Shown here: positions 1 through 9,057 of the stretch, piece by piece | Numbering within the stretch: the first letter of the stretch is position 1 | Layout: each line of letters opens with the position of its first letter | DNA from: Mucilaginibacter terrigena | GTDB taxonomy: Bacteria; Bacteroidota; Bacteroidia; Sphingobacteriales; Sphingobacteriaceae | Reading direction: 5' to 3' | Assembly: GCF_004168255.1 (NCBI RefSeq) | Contig: NZ_SEWG01000001.1 | Span: 620,001-684,000, forward strand | DNA: 64,000 nt | The notes under the pieces: generated by a model | Database searches by the model: none | Told to the model about the DNA's origin: nothing | The model's input: only the letters and a program-made list of their open reading frames with translations | Program-made: the position numbers and the translations under genes

Positions 1-1
1 G

Positions 2-364
2 GTTACCATGCTAATGTACTTAACCCTTATTGTAAGGCATTACCACATTTTAAGCAAGCGCGATGCCACCCTTAACCCATCCGAGTACCTGGACAGTTTG
101 AAAGAATACCAAAAAAACCGCACCAAAGTTATCGGCTGGTTCTATTACATCTATACCCTGCTCATCAGCGCGGGGCTTGCGCTGTACTTTGTAGAAGTGC
201 TGCAAAACGCCTCGGGTGTTTTTAAAGGGGTTACTTATGCATCCATCATTATTTGGTTCCTGTTCACCACCTTTTACCTGAAACCGAGGATGTTTAAGAA
301 CGAGGAAGAAAAATTAAACCTGATGATAGACCGCCTGGTGCGCCTGCAGGACCAATTCGATTAA
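2..364 (+). CDS. Partial membrane protein of unknown function (5' end outside window)
   Basis: The reading frame is open back to the first bases of the window, so the ATG at 8 may be internal and the true start probably lies upstream. About 118 residues are visible. A polar segment containing NPSEYLDSLKEYQ is followed by two hydrophobic stretches (about residues 42-65 and 72-93), which suggests two membrane helices, and then by a charged C-terminal tail rich in Glu, Lys and Arg. I do not recognise a named family. The stop lies 3 nt before the next start, so it is probably co-transcribed with the GNAT gene. Function unknown. Confidence 0.6.
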   Translation, partial: VTMLMYLTLIVRHYHILSKRDATLNPSEYLDSLKEYQKNRTKVIGWFYYIYTLLISAGLALYFVEVLQNASGVFKGVTYASIIIWFLFTTFYLKPRMFKNEEEKLNLMIDRLVRLQDQFD

Positions 365-367
365 GCG

Positions 368-898
368 ATGGCCCTGCCTGTTCAAATAAAAAGGGTAGCC
401 GCTTCCGATGCCGGTACCCTGCTCCTGCTCAGTCGCCAAACCTTTTACGATGCCTTTTTGCACCGCAACAAGCGTGAAGATATGGACGCCTACGCCGCAA
501 CCGCGTTCATCACAAGCCGCTTTGAACAGGAACTCAATAACCCTGATTCTGAGTTTTATTATGCCATGGTTGATGATGCTATCGCCGGCTACATCAAACT
601 CAATTATCGCAACGCCCAAACCGATCTGCAAGATCCAAACGCCCTGGAAGTAGAACGTATATACGTTTTACAACAATACCAGGGGCAGCAAATTGGCAAA
701 CACCTGCTCAACTTCGCCATCCAAACCGCTACTGAAAATAACCTTAAATACATATGGCTTGGCGTATGGGACCAAAACACCAGGGCTATCAGCTTTTACC
801 AACGCAACGGCTTTATCCAGTTTGGCAGCCACCCATTTGTATTGGGTAAGGATAAGCAGACGGATGTGTTGATGAAAAAAGTTCTGAACCGGGATTAA
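368..898 (+). CDS. GNAT family N-acetyltransferase
   Basis: A 176-residue protein with the GNAT fold. The acetyl-CoA-binding motif A region reads YQGQQIGKHLL (about residues 104-114), preceded by the strand ALEVERIYV. The C-terminal SFYQRNGF (about 142-149) is the usual motif B region. It would transfer an acetyl group from acetyl-CoA to an unknown amine; the substrate cannot be read from the sequence. It starts 3 nt after the upstream membrane gene. Family assignment is firm, substrate unknown. Confidence 0.88.
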   Translation: MALPVQIKRVAASDAGTLLLLSRQTFYDAFLHRNKREDMDAYAATAFITSRFEQELNNPDSEFYYAMVDDAIAGYIKLNYRNAQTDLQDPNALEVERIYVLQQYQGQQIGKHLLNFAIQTATENNLKYIWLGVWDQNTRAISFYQRNGFIQFGSHPFVLGKDKQTDVLMKKVLNRD

Positions 899-924
899 AT
901 AGATTTTTGCGATTACCCGAATTT

Positions 925-1015
925 ACCAATCATGTCATTGCTGTAAGGGTTAGCGTGGCAATCTCAGCATATCCGTATGTCCTATAAGATTTCTTCGTAC
1001 CTTATAATGACGTAA
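925..1015. repeat. Degenerate dispersed repeat with inverted ends (GTCATTGC...TGGCAATCTC type)
   Basis: The segment begins ATGTCATTGC, contains GTGGCAATCTC, and ends in TTCGTACCTTATAATGACGT, so its ends are an imperfect inverted repeat. It resembles the common Sphingobacteriaceae intergenic element that starts and ends with CGTCATTGCGAGG and its complement, here decayed. It lies between the ends of two convergent genes (GNAT and dinB) and may act as a transcription barrier. Confidence 0.5.
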
Positions 1016-1020
1016 TTTTA

Positions 1021-1062
1021 AGTCTCCCCTTTTGGGGGTGATTTAGAGGGGGCTTCACCCCT
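1021..1062. repeat. GC-rich palindromic element (CTCCCCTTTTGGGGG type)
   Basis: Reads GTCTCCCCTTTTGGGGGTG, then GATTTAGAGGGGGCTTCACC. The stem CCCC-TTTT-GGGG sits just past the end of dinB on its antisense side. It belongs to the same loose family as the palindromes around argG and argC at 15.1-15.7 kb. It could fold as a terminator between the convergent genes. Confidence 0.5.
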
Positions 1063-2239
1063 TCATAAACGGGTTAAACGTCCTGGCCCCTATTTCCATC
1101 CCTGCCGCGCGGCAAACCGTTTTATCGCCAAACCTAAAGTTAATGTTATCCATAGCCTGGTAAAGCTTTATGCGTTCCTCGTTATCCTCAAAAAGATTTA
1201 TCTGGTAACTGCCGGTGCAAAGGTTGCTTAGCCGTACACCTATCAGGCGGATGGGCCGGTGCTGGTTCCAGGCGCTTTTAAGCAGGTTTTTTATTCCGGG
1301 TATCAGGATGTGTTCGGCAGCAGTGAGGGATATTTTTTGCTGCTGGGTGTGGGTTTCAAAGTTAGCGTAACGGATCTTTATAGCCAGGCACGATGATACC
1401 TTCTTCTCTCGCCTTAGCTTGCCCGCCAGTTCTTCGGTCATGCTTACCAATACATTTTCCAGTGTGCGTTTGTCGTTTACATCGCTATGGAAGGTGGTTT
1501 CGGTAGAGATGGATTTGCGGTCGCCATGCGGGATGATCTCGCTATCATCGATACCGTTGGCACGATTATAAATATAAGTGCCGGCTTTGCCAAAAACCGC
1601 CTCTAAAAATTTAAGGTTCACCCGCTGCAGGTCGCCTATCTTTTCGATGCCGTATTGGTAAAGTTTTTGGCAGGTGCTTTCGCCAAGTCCGGGGATCTTA
1701 CCTATGTTAAGCGGCGCCAGGAAAGCCTTTTCCTCGCCATGTTTTATCCAAAGCTGCCCGTTGGGTTTGGCCTGGTTAGTGGCCATTTTAGCTACTGTTT
1801 TTCCGGATGCCATCCCGAAGGAAATAGGCAGCCCGGTCTCGCGGATCACCTTCTGCCGTAAGTCGCAGGCCAGTTTAAATGGGTCATGGAAACGCTCCAT
1901 ACCACTCAGATCGATATAAAACTCATCTACCGACGATTTCTGGTACAGCGGCACCATGTTATGGATGATCTGTGTAACCTCGCGCGAGGCCTCCGAATAG
2001 CGCCCGTGCGTGCCATGGATCACAATAGCATGCGGACAAAGCTTTAGGGCCTGCCGTGTGGGCATGGCCGAATGTACGCCAAACTTACGCGCTTCGTAAC
2101 TGCACGATGCCACCACGCCCCTATCGGCCGAGCCGCCTATGATAACCGCTTTACCAATAAGCGATGGGTTGAATTTACGCTCCACAGATACGAAGAATGA
2201 ATCCAGGTCGATATGTACAATATGCCGCTTAGCATCCAT
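1055..2239 (-). CDS. dinB: DNA polymerase IV (Y-family, translesion)
   Basis: Translesion DNA polymerase of the Y family, 394 residues from the chosen start. The N-terminal HIDLDSFFVSVERK carries the first catalytic Asp (about residue 11), and SVDEFYIDL carries the Asp-Glu pair (about 105-106). The helix-hairpin-helix region (LNIGKIPGLGESTCQKL) and the little-finger domain follow. Near the C-terminus QINLF (about 346-350) matches a sliding-clamp-binding motif. An open frame extends 120 codons further upstream but overlaps the divergent 2H phosphoesterase gene; the ATG at 2239 gives the usual family N-terminus (MDAKRHIVHIDLDSF). Confidence 0.95.
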   Translation of the reverse strand: MDAKRHIVHIDLDSFFVSVERKFNPSLIGKAVIIGGSADRGVVASCSYEARKFGVHSAMPTRQALKLCPHAIVIHGTHGRYSEASREVTQIIHNMVPLYQKSSVDEFYIDLSGMERFHDPFKLACDLRQKVIRETGLPISFGMASGKTVAKMATNQAKPNGQLWIKHGEEKAFLAPLNIGKIPGLGESTCQKLYQYGIEKIGDLQRVNLKFLEAVFGKAGTYIYNRANGIDDSEIIPHGDRKSISTETTFHSDVNDKRTLENVLVSMTEELAGKLRREKKVSSCLAIKIRYANFETHTQQQKISLTAAEHILIPGIKNLLKSAWNQHRPIRLIGVRLSNLCTGSYQINLFEDNEERIKLYQAMDNINFRFGDKTVCRAAGMEIGARTFNPFMKG

Positions 2240-2259
2240 GCACAAATATGAAAATATAA

Positions 2260-2290
2260 TTTGAATTGCTAAAATTATTAGTAAGATTTG
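2260..2290 (+). promoter_or_regulatory. Candidate Bacteroidota-type promoter for the 2H phosphoesterase gene
   Basis: TTTG at 2260-2263 and TAAGATTTG at 2282-2290 resemble the Bacteroidota -33 (TTTG) and -7 (TAnnTTTG) boxes, with one extra base in the -7 box. It lies in the 72-nt gap between the divergent dinB and 2H genes. Prediction only. Confidence 0.3.
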
Positions 2291-2311
2291 TATCGATAAT
2301 TCACAGATAAT

Positions 2312-2926
2312 ATGACCAGCTATGCCGACTACCTTTTCCTGCTTTCGCCGCCCGAACCTGTTAAAGAGCTTATCGGCAAATACAAAAAAGCATCGGTAAA
2401 ACATATCGGTATGTTTAAAAGCATGGATGCCCCGGCGCATATTTCTGTGGTACACCTGGAGCGGCAAAAACCCTTCTTTGCCGACCAAACACTTACCCGT
2501 GTAGAACAAGCTGTCGCCATTATGCCGCCGGTTTTGCTGCATCTTGACGGGTTTAAGTTTTTTACCCACCTGCACAGCCAGTACACCATTTACGGCCATA
2601 TCCGCATTACCCCTGCTGTTGATGCCTGGTTTGGCCTGTTAAGGAAAAACCTCGGCATCAAAAAAATGCTGGTACCGCATATTACCGTGGTTAGGAATGT
2701 GCCCGAGGCTGATTTTAACACCCTGTGGCCGCACTTTCGCCATAAAAAAGTTGTAGAGCCTTTCTGGATAAAGGAGTTGAAAATAGTGCGGCGCGAAACA
2801 TTTGGCAGTTACCCTAAATGGGAACCGTTTAAAACCATACGGTTTAGGGGGATTAAAGGATTAGAATACGAAACCGGGCCGGATAAGGAACCGGAGGAAG
2901 TAATAAAACAGATAAACCTGTTTTAG
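2312..2926 (+). CDS. 2'-5' RNA ligase-like 2H phosphoesterase
   Basis: A 204-residue protein of the 2H phosphoesterase/2'-5' RNA ligase superfamily. The two signature H-x-S/T-x motifs are visible: HISV (His about 43) and HITV (His about 123), separated by the usual 80 residues. Family members act on 2'-5' phosphodiester bonds or cyclic phosphates in RNA or nucleotides; the substrate here is unknown. It is divergent from dinB and ends 19 nt before the convergent xerD. Confidence 0.88.
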   Translation: MTSYADYLFLLSPPEPVKELIGKYKKASVKHIGMFKSMDAPAHISVVHLERQKPFFADQTLTRVEQAVAIMPPVLLHLDGFKFFTHLHSQYTIYGHIRITPAVDAWFGLLRKNLGIKKMLVPHITVVRNVPEADFNTLWPHFRHKKVVEPFWIKELKIVRRETFGSYPKWEPFKTIRFRGIKGLEYETGPDKEPEEVIKQINLF

Positions 2927-2945
2927 CCGCAGTTTTTTGTTCGCG

Positions 2946-3845
2946 TTAATTCCTCGGGTGGAAATCGATAATGGTGCTCTTCAAATACTCCCGGTCCAGG
3001 TGGGTGTAGATCTCGGTAGTGGTGATGCTTTCGTGGCCCAGCATTTCTTGTACGGCACGCAGGTCGGCGCCGCCTTCTACCAGGTGGGTGGCAAAGGAAT
3101 GGCGAAAAGTATGCGGACTGATCGTTTTTCTTAATCCCGTTAGTTCTGCCAGTTGTTTCACCAGCAAAAAAATGTACACCCGGCTTAGCCTGCTGCCGCG
3201 GCGGTTTAAAAACACCAGGTCTTCCTCCCCCTTTTTTATGTCGATGTGCACACGTACCTGTTCCGTCCAGATCTTTAGGGCTTTCAGCGCTTCGCCGCCT
3301 ATGGGTATAAGGCGTTCTTTGCTGCCTTTGCCGGTTACCTTAATAAATTCAATTTCGGGATGGATGTTGGACAGCCGTAGCTCAGTTACCTCAGATACCC
3401 GCAGGCCGCAGCCATACATTACCTCTAAAATGGCCTTGTTGCGTGCGCCCTCGGGTTTGCTCAGGTCAATGGCGGCTATCATCTTATCAATATCGTGAAT
3501 GCTAAGGGTATCGGGCAGTTTGCGCTGGATCTTGGGGGTTTCCAACAGTTCCGACGGGTCGGCGGCTATCAGGTCTTCCATCAACAGGTATTTGTAAAAA
3601 GCTTTGATACCCGACAGGATGCGCGATTGTGTGGATGGTATCATCCCCAGTTCGTTTACCCAATTGATAAAATTGCGCAGATCGGTAAGAGTGAATTTCG
3701 TTGGTGAGGGTTTACCGGTCAGTGTTTCGGCATACTGGTATAGTTTCTCCAGGTCGCGGCTGTAAGCTTCGATGGAGTTTGCCGCAAGCGACCTTTCCAG
3801 TTTTAAGTATGTTTTAAAGCCTTTTATTGCCCGTGGCCAGTCCAA
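2946..3845 (-). CDS. xerD: Tyrosine recombinase XerD
   Basis: Site-specific tyrosine recombinase, 299 residues, the usual length for XerC/XerD. It resolves chromosome dimers at dif with its partner. An N-terminal SAM-like core-binding domain (about 1-90) is followed by the catalytic domain with Arg149 (GCGLRVSEV), Lys173 (TGKGSKERLIP), His245/Arg248 (HTFRHSF), His271 (LGHES) and the nucleophile Tyr280 (TEIYTHLD). It is divergent from aroQ with a 40-nt gap, a neighbourhood I recall as common for xerD in Bacteroidota. XerC cannot be fully excluded. Confidence 0.92.
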   Translation of the reverse strand: MDWPRAIKGFKTYLKLERSLAANSIEAYSRDLEKLYQYAETLTGKPSPTKFTLTDLRNFINWVNELGMIPSTQSRILSGIKAFYKYLLMEDLIAADPSELLETPKIQRKLPDTLSIHDIDKMIAAIDLSKPEGARNKAILEVMYGCGLRVSEVTELRLSNIHPEIEFIKVTGKGSKERLIPIGGEALKALKIWTEQVRVHIDIKKGEEDLVFLNRRGSRLSRVYIFLLVKQLAELTGLRKTISPHTFRHSFATHLVEGGADLRAVQEMLGHESITTTEIYTHLDREYLKSTIIDFHPRN

Positions 3846-3885
3846 TTGATTTTAGTTTTAATGTTTTATAGTTAAGTTTGAGCAA

Positions 3886-4308
3886 ATGAATATACAAATT
3901 ATAAACGGGCCAAATTTAAACCTGCTTGGCGTACGCGAAAAATCTATTTATGGCAGCGCCGATTTTGAAAGCTACCTTGCCCAATTGCAAAAACATTTTA
4001 CAAACATCACCATTAATTATTACCAAAGTAATGTTGAAGGCGAAATTATAAATAAACTGCACGAGGTTGGCTTTACCTGCGATGGTATTGTACTAAACGC
4101 GGGCGCTTACACCCATACGTCGGTGGCTATTGCCGATGCCATTGCGGCCATTAAAACCCCGACCATCGAGGTGCACATTTCTAATGTATACAAGCGCGAG
4201 GAGTTTAGGCACCACTCTATGCTGGCGGCAAGTTGCAAAGGTGTTATCGCGGGTTTTGGCATGCACTCGTACAGGCTGGCGATTGAAAGCTTATTGTTGA
4301 AAGACTAA
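3886..4308 (+). CDS. aroQ: 3-dehydroquinate dehydratase, type II
   Basis: Catalyses dehydration of 3-dehydroquinate to 3-dehydroshikimate in the shikimate pathway. The 140-residue length fits the dodecameric type II enzyme. The N-terminal signature GPNLNLLGVRE is present, with the catalytic Tyr at about 22 (SIYGS), NAGAYTHTS with the conserved Asn71 and His77, and EVHISN (His97) followed by REEFRHHS. It starts right after a short AT-rich gap with xerD. Confidence 0.96.
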   Translation: MNIQIINGPNLNLLGVREKSIYGSADFESYLAQLQKHFTNITINYYQSNVEGEIINKLHEVGFTCDGIVLNAGAYTHTSVAIADAIAAIKTPTIEVHISNVYKREEFRHHSMLAASCKGVIAGFGMHSYRLAIESLLLKD

Positions 4309-4419
4309 GCCTAAACTTTAAATCCTAAATTCTAAGCTCTAAATCCTAAAGGAGGGTTTTAAGTTTTAAATGGATTAGTTAAATCCGAAATCGAAAATCC
4401 GAAATCCGAAATCAAGATA
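4309..4419. repeat. Short-word tandem arrays (TAAATCCTAAA / AAATCCGAAATC)
   Basis: The gap between aroQ and the MscS gene holds two low-complexity arrays: AAATCCTAAATTCTAAGCTC followed by TAAATCCTAAA, then AAATCCGAAATCGAAAATCC followed by GAAATCCGAAATC. The second array runs to within about 6 nt of the downstream start codon. Both belong to the class of locus-specific short-word arrays seen repeatedly in this window. Confidence 0.6.
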
Positions 4420-6984
4420 ATGAATAAAGTATTTAAAATAGTCCCCCTGCTCCTTTTCGTACTTGCTTTATTTGTGGGGGATGCTTCGGCGCAAAAACGT
4501 AAGCCGCAGTCCGTTCGCGATTCGTTGCGCCGGGCCATACTGCGCCGCGATTCGATGATGCGGACGTTCAAAAAATCGGATACCTCCATTAACAACCTGC
4601 TGCAAAAGGTTGAGTATTATACATCTGCCTTTAACCAGATAAAAACCAGTTTGTCGCGCAATATCGATACGGTTGATATCAGCCAAAAGCTGCCTTCGTT
4701 CGAGCGGCGGATCAGCCTCATAAAAAACCTGATAGACGACGACCGCTCCAGCACCCTGCGTTACCTGTACGCCATCCGCGATATACTTACCCGCAGCGAC
4801 GATCAGCTTGACCTGTGGCAGGAACGCCTGTCGGACATTAACGGTAAACTGGTACAAAACCAGAACGAGCTGGCATCGATGGATAAGGACCCGGCCCTGA
4901 AAATTGTACCTGCCGATAGCAGCCTGCGCACTACCTACCTTATCCAAAAGATAGCTATAGAAAGCAAGCATAAACGGCTTGATACCACCAACAAAAAACT
5001 GTTACTTAAGATTGGCCTGCTGCAAAATCGTATCTCGTCGGTATATATTTCCCTGCTCGATCTTAAAGACCAGATAGATATCAAGATCCGCGAGTTTAGC
5101 GTGCAGGCGCTAAGCGACGAGAATAACAGTATCTGGCAAATGGATACCAATACCGAAAGCACCTTTAAATCGGCGCTTACCAAAACGGTAAGTATGAACA
5201 CCAAACTGCTTACGTTTTTTATTGGCCGCGACCCGCTTATCCATTTTACAGGCCTGTTGGTGCTGGTATTGTTTTTTAGCTGGATATATACCAACAGGCG
5301 CAAGGTTATCAGGATAAAGGAGTCGCCGCAATCGGTATTTAGCCATGCCAAATATGTATCACTCTACCCTGTTACCTCGGCGGTTATCGTAGCCTTTGCT
5401 ATAGTGCCCAACTTTTACGATCACCCGCCGGTTGTTGTGCTCGAATTGTTTTTTACCGTGCTGATACTGGCCATACTTTACCTTGTAAAAAAAACCTGCC
5501 CTCGTCAATTATTTAAATACCTGCATATCCTGTTTTGGCTTACCCTGTTTTACAGCTTTTGCAACCTGTTTGTTGAAGTATCAAACACCGATAGGGTAAT
5601 TGTATTATTGTTATCGCTTGGCGCTACCATTGCAAGCATCTGGTTTTTTATCCAGGTTAAAAAAACGCCCGAAGATTACCTGCCCTACACCATAACCATA
5701 CTCAAAATTTTTATAGGCTTACAGGGCATAGCCTTTTTGTTTAATGTGTTTGGCCGCGTAACGCTGTCAAAAATTGTGGGTGTTACGGCTATATACAACC
5801 TTTGGCTGGCTTTAGGTATGTACTATTTGGTGCAGATAATTATGCAAAGCCTGTTTTTACAGTTAGAGGCAAACAAAAACAGCAACGGTTTAAGCTCGTT
5901 CATCGATTTCAAAATGCTGCAAAACAAGTTCAGGAGCATTTTAACCATACTGGCAAGCGTGCTTTGGCTGATAATGCTTACGCAAAACCTGAGCGTTGAA
6001 GATGCTGTGTTCACCTGGCTCGAAAAATTCCTGACCACAAGCCGCAGCCTGGGCGGTACCAATACAAGTTTTACCTTCCAAAGCATTATCATATTTATTG
6101 CTGTTATATGGTTATCATCGGTAGCGGCACGGATCATCAGCTACCTGTATGAAGTAGCGGGCAAGCATGCCAATGATATTGATGTGGCCAAGAAGAAGAA
6201 CCGCACATCTACCCTGCTGATAAAGCTGGCGGTGTTTGCAGTAGGCTTTTTATTAGCTGTAACCGCTTCGGGTTTCCCGCTGGATAAGATCACCATTATC
6301 ATCAGTGCCTTTGGTATAGGCATTGGTTTTGGCCTGCAGAACATTGTAAACAACCTGGTATCGGGTTTGATACTGGCTTTTGAGAAACCGATACAGATAG
6401 GCGATATCATCGAAGTGGATAACCGCAGCGGAACCATTATGGAAATTGGCATCCGTTCAAGCAAACTGGCTACCAGCGATGGCGCGGAAGTAATTATACC
6501 AAACGGCGACCTGATATCGCACCACGTGATCAACTGGACGCTAAGCAACAACAACCGCCGTATCGAGCTGATCATTAGCGTGGCCTATGGGTCGGATATT
6601 GATAAGGTGAAAACAATGCTTACTGACTTGCTTAGCAACCGCGACGAGATCATGGACAACCCCGCGCCCCTGGTGTTTCTGCATAATTTAAACGAGAATT
6701 CCGTTGATTTCAGGCTGTTGTTTTGGGCGGCGGATATCGGCACCTGGCTCTCGCTAAAAAGCAACGTACTAACAGATATTTACGCCACCTTCGCCAAAGA
6801 AGGTATCGAGATCCCCTTCCCGCAGCGCGACCTTCATTTAAGGCTGACCAGCGAACAACAGGAACTGTTTAAAAAGAAGAAGAAAAAGGCAGTGCATGAA
6901 GTAGAAACTGACACACCGCTTACCGATACCAGTGATACCGACCTGCCGGATGCCGGCACGGGGCCAATTGCACCGGATCAGTAA
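4420..6984 (+). CDS. Large mechanosensitive channel, MscS family (MscK/MscM-like)
   Basis: An 854-residue MscS-superfamily channel. A signal peptide (about 1-24, ending DASAQ) is followed by a helical, partly coiled-coil periplasmic domain (about 25-250). Multiple membrane helices cover about 270-600. The MscS core has the pore helix GIGIGFGLQNIVNNLVSGLI (about 629-650), followed by the beta domain (KPIQIGDIIEVDNRSG, VIIPNGDLI). The C-terminal tail is Lys-rich, then Asp/Thr-rich. Such channels release solutes under hypo-osmotic stress. It is much longer than MscS (about 286 residues), similar in layout to MscK/YbdG-type relatives. Confidence 0.9.
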   Translation: MNKVFKIVPLLLFVLALFVGDASAQKRKPQSVRDSLRRAILRRDSMMRTFKKSDTSINNLLQKVEYYTSAFNQIKTSLSRNIDTVDISQKLPSFERRISLIKNLIDDDRSSTLRYLYAIRDILTRSDDQLDLWQERLSDINGKLVQNQNELASMDKDPALKIVPADSSLRTTYLIQKIAIESKHKRLDTTNKKLLLKIGLLQNRISSVYISLLDLKDQIDIKIREFSVQALSDENNSIWQMDTNTESTFKSALTKTVSMNTKLLTFFIGRDPLIHFTGLLVLVLFFSWIYTNRRKVIRIKESPQSVFSHAKYVSLYPVTSAVIVAFAIVPNFYDHPPVVVLELFFTVLILAILYLVKKTCPRQLFKYLHILFWLTLFYSFCNLFVEVSNTDRVIVLLLSLGATIASIWFFIQVKKTPEDYLPYTITILKIFIGLQGIAFLFNVFGRVTLSKIVGVTAIYNLWLALGMYYLVQIIMQSLFLQLEANKNSNGLSSFIDFKMLQNKFRSILTILASVLWLIMLTQNLSVEDAVFTWLEKFLTTSRSLGGTNTSFTFQSIIIFIAVIWLSSVAARIISYLYEVAGKHANDIDVAKKKNRTSTLLIKLAVFAVGFLLAVTASGFPLDKITIIISAFGIGIGFGLQNIVNNLVSGLILAFEKPIQIGDIIEVDNRSGTIMEIGIRSSKLATSDGAEVIIPNGDLISHHVINWTLSNNNRRIELIISVAYGSDIDKVKTMLTDLLSNRDEIMDNPAPLVFLHNLNENSVDFRLLFWAADIGTWLSLKSNVLTDIYATFAKEGIEIPFPQRDLHLRLTSEQQELFKKKKKKAVHEVETDTPLTDTSDTDLPDAGTGPIAPDQ

Positions 6985-6985
6985 A

Positions 6986-7060
6986 AAGCCGTTTGTCAGT
7001 CTGAGTCTATCGAAGACTTGTACGAGCGGCTAATGGTTCGACAGGCTCACCATGACATCG
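6986..7060. repeat. Dispersed inverted element (GTCAGTCTGAG...CTCACCATGAC)
   Basis: The gap between convergent genes contains GTCAGTCTGAGTCTATCGAA near one end and GGTTCGACAGGCTCACCATG just before AC at the other. The two halves are imperfect reverse complements (TTCGACAGGCTCA versus TGAGTCTATCGAA). This matches the type of dispersed palindromic repeat seen widely in Sphingobacteriaceae intergenic DNA, and it may serve as a bidirectional terminator. Confidence 0.55.
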
Positions 7061-7067
7061 TCGTCGA

Positions 7068-8141
7068 TTAATGCAAATCGCTCTTTTCCAGGTCAGTAAA
7101 TTTCGTCTTTTTACCAACAAAAAAATCCCAAACCAAACTACGCGAATATGTACCGGTAAGATGATGTGCCTTCCGGCTTGAAACCACCTCCCTGTACTCT
7201 TTTGACCCGATAGCTATCGGGTTTAGACTTTTAACTTTCGACTTAAACAGCCTTCTTATAAAGTTCTGGTGCGCCCTGCTGATAGCCCAGGCATCCTTGC
7301 GCTTCCCTTCCATCAGGAAACGGGCCAGCGCCATTAGGTCCATCCAAAAGCGCAGGCTGATCACCCACAGCGCCTTCCAAAACGGCAGGTTGTTTTTAAG
7401 CAGCAATAGGTTATTACGGAAGTTAAGGTATGTTTTAAAAGGGTTTTCGGCATTAAGCGTACCCCCGCCAACGTGGTACACCTGCGATTGCGGACAGTAC
7501 ATCACTTTATAACCCATGTTTTTCAATCGCCAGCAAAGGTCAATCTCCTCCATATGCGCGAAGAAGGTTTCATCAAAGCCGCCTGCCAGGTCCCAGCAAT
7601 GTTTTTTAATGAACATGGCCGCGCCCGATGCCCAGAAGATCTCGCCCGGTTGCTCGTACTGGCCCCTGTCCTCCTCTATCTCGTAGAATATTCGCCCGCG
7701 GCAAAACGGGTAACCAAATTTATCTATAAAGCCACCTGCGGCACCCGCATGCTCAAAAAATTTTTTTTGATGAAACGACCGTATTTTGGGGGCGGCTGCG
7801 GCAATCTGCGCGTCGCCTTCCATTAATTCGATAACCGGCTGGATCCAGTTAGGCTCCACTTCTACATCGGAGTTTAGCAGTATATAGTAATCGGCCTCTA
7901 CCTGTGCCAGCACCCGGTTATATCCGCCTGTAAAACCATAGTTCTCTTTATTTTCGATGATGCGGATGGATGGATACCTGCCTCGCAAAAACTCAAGCGA
8001 TTCATCCGACGAGCCGTTATCGCCAACCACAATATCCAAATTAGGGTAAGTGGATGCCAGTACAGAGGGCAGGAAATCGCGGAGGTACTTGATGCCATTC
8101 CAGTTCAGGATTACTATGGCAACTTTTGGTGTGTTCATCAT
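7068..8141 (-). CDS. Glycosyltransferase family 2 (rhamnosyltransferase-like)
   Basis: A GT-A fold glycosyltransferase of family 2, 357 residues. VAIVILNWNG opens the nucleotide-binding domain, DNGSSDES follows (about 41-48), and LLNSDVEVEP carries the metal-binding DxE/DxD motif (Asp about 92). GGFDETFFAHMEEIDLCWRL is the acceptor-site motif typical of rhamnosyltransferase-like members. A hydrophobic C-terminal segment may touch the membrane. The chosen start (ATG at 8141) overlaps the upstream acyltransferase stop as ATGA, so the two genes are translationally coupled. Likely role: building cell-surface glycan; sugar unknown. Confidence 0.9.
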   Translation of the reverse strand: MMNTPKVAIVILNWNGIKYLRDFLPSVLASTYPNLDIVVGDNGSSDESLEFLRGRYPSIRIIENKENYGFTGGYNRVLAQVEADYYILLNSDVEVEPNWIQPVIELMEGDAQIAAAAPKIRSFHQKKFFEHAGAAGGFIDKFGYPFCRGRIFYEIEEDRGQYEQPGEIFWASGAAMFIKKHCWDLAGGFDETFFAHMEEIDLCWRLKNMGYKVMYCPQSQVYHVGGGTLNAENPFKTYLNFRNNLLLLKNNLPFWKALWVISLRFWMDLMALARFLMEGKRKDAWAISRAHQNFIRRLFKSKVKSLNPIAIGSKEYREVVSSRKAHHLTGTYSRSLVWDFFVGKKTKFTDLEKSDLH

Positions 8142-9046
8142 TTGCTTAGGTCCTCCGGCATATATTTCCACCGGCGATGGCTCCAGAGCCAGTACTGCGG
8201 TTTTTCCTGTATCAGTTTTTCAAGGTAACGCACATGCGCCTCGGTTATTTCGTGGTCGGTAGTTAGTTTGGGTTGCTCTATTAAGGGCACTAAGGTATAA
8301 GTATAATAACCCCGGCTTACGCGATCGATCCGGTAAAATATCACGGCGGCATCAATCAGTTTGGCCAGCTTTTCAATCCCCAAAAAAACCGCTGTGGGCT
8401 GGTTTAAAAAAGTGGTGAAATAATTTATTTCGTGCATGTTGGGCGTTTGGTCGCTTACCAATACGCTAAAGGTAAGCTGGTTTTTCAAAGCTATCATGGT
8501 GCGCAGGGTTTGGCGCATGGCAACCAGCATGGCCCCAAAACGCGCCCTCACACGGTTAAACATCGCATCAAACACCTCGTTGGTTAAAGGTTTATAAACA
8601 ATGATGCGTTTTTCGGTAGTTAACAGGCCAAAGGCCAGCGCGGCCATTTCCCAGTTGCAGTAATGCCCTGCGGCGGCTATAATACTGCGGTTTTGTTTAA
8701 AATAATGTTCAACCAATTCGGGGTTTGTGGGTTTCATCCGCTTGCGTAACGACTTTTCTGAAACAGTTATCATTTTAATGGTTTCCACCATCAGGTCGGC
8801 CATGTAGCGGTAGTAACGGCGTTCAATTTTATGCCGTTCGGCTTCGGTACGTTCGGGGAACGAATTGGTAAGGTTCAGCTTCACCACATCCCTGCGGTAG
8901 CGGATTACGTAGTAAAGGACGAGGAAGATAACATCGGCTACGCCGTATAAAAACCAAAACGGCAGTAACGATACCAGGTACAAAAAAAATATACCCGTAT
9001 TTAAAGCCGCTTTTCTTAACATTTTTACCAATTTTGCCACAAACAT
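8138..9046 (-). CDS. Lipid A biosynthesis acyltransferase (LpxL/HtrB family)
   Basis: A 302-residue inner-membrane acyltransferase that adds a secondary acyl chain to lipid A. There is an N-terminal membrane helix (about 15-48). The HxxxxE catalytic motif is GHYCNWEM (His128, Glu133). Further conserved blocks are LNLTNSFPERT (about 57-67) and YKPL. The 4-nt ATGA overlap with the following GT2 gene indicates a two-gene operon for envelope lipid and glycan work. It is divergent from wbqC with an 11-nt gap. Confidence 0.9.
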   Translation of the reverse strand: MFVAKLVKMLRKAALNTGIFFLYLVSLLPFWFLYGVADVIFLVLYYVIRYRRDVVKLNLTNSFPERTEAERHKIERRYYRYMADLMVETIKMITVSEKSLRKRMKPTNPELVEHYFKQNRSIIAAAGHYCNWEMAALAFGLLTTEKRIIVYKPLTNEVFDAMFNRVRARFGAMLVAMRQTLRTMIALKNQLTFSVLVSDQTPNMHEINYFTTFLNQPTAVFLGIEKLAKLIDAAVIFYRIDRVSRGYYTYTLVPLIEQPKLTTDHEITEAHVRYLEKLIQEKPQYWLWSHRRWKYMPEDLSK

Positions 9047-9057
9047 AAAAAATATAT

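Noticed and set aside
2240..2599. N-terminal extension of DNA polymerase IV by 120 residues
   Set aside because: The extension lies antisense to the 2H phosphoesterase gene and has no family similarity; the ATG at 2239 gives the standard DinB N-terminus.
2946..3845. Integrase of a mobile element
   Set aside because: Length, motifs and the neighbour aroQ fit housekeeping XerD; there are no attachment repeats or cargo genes.
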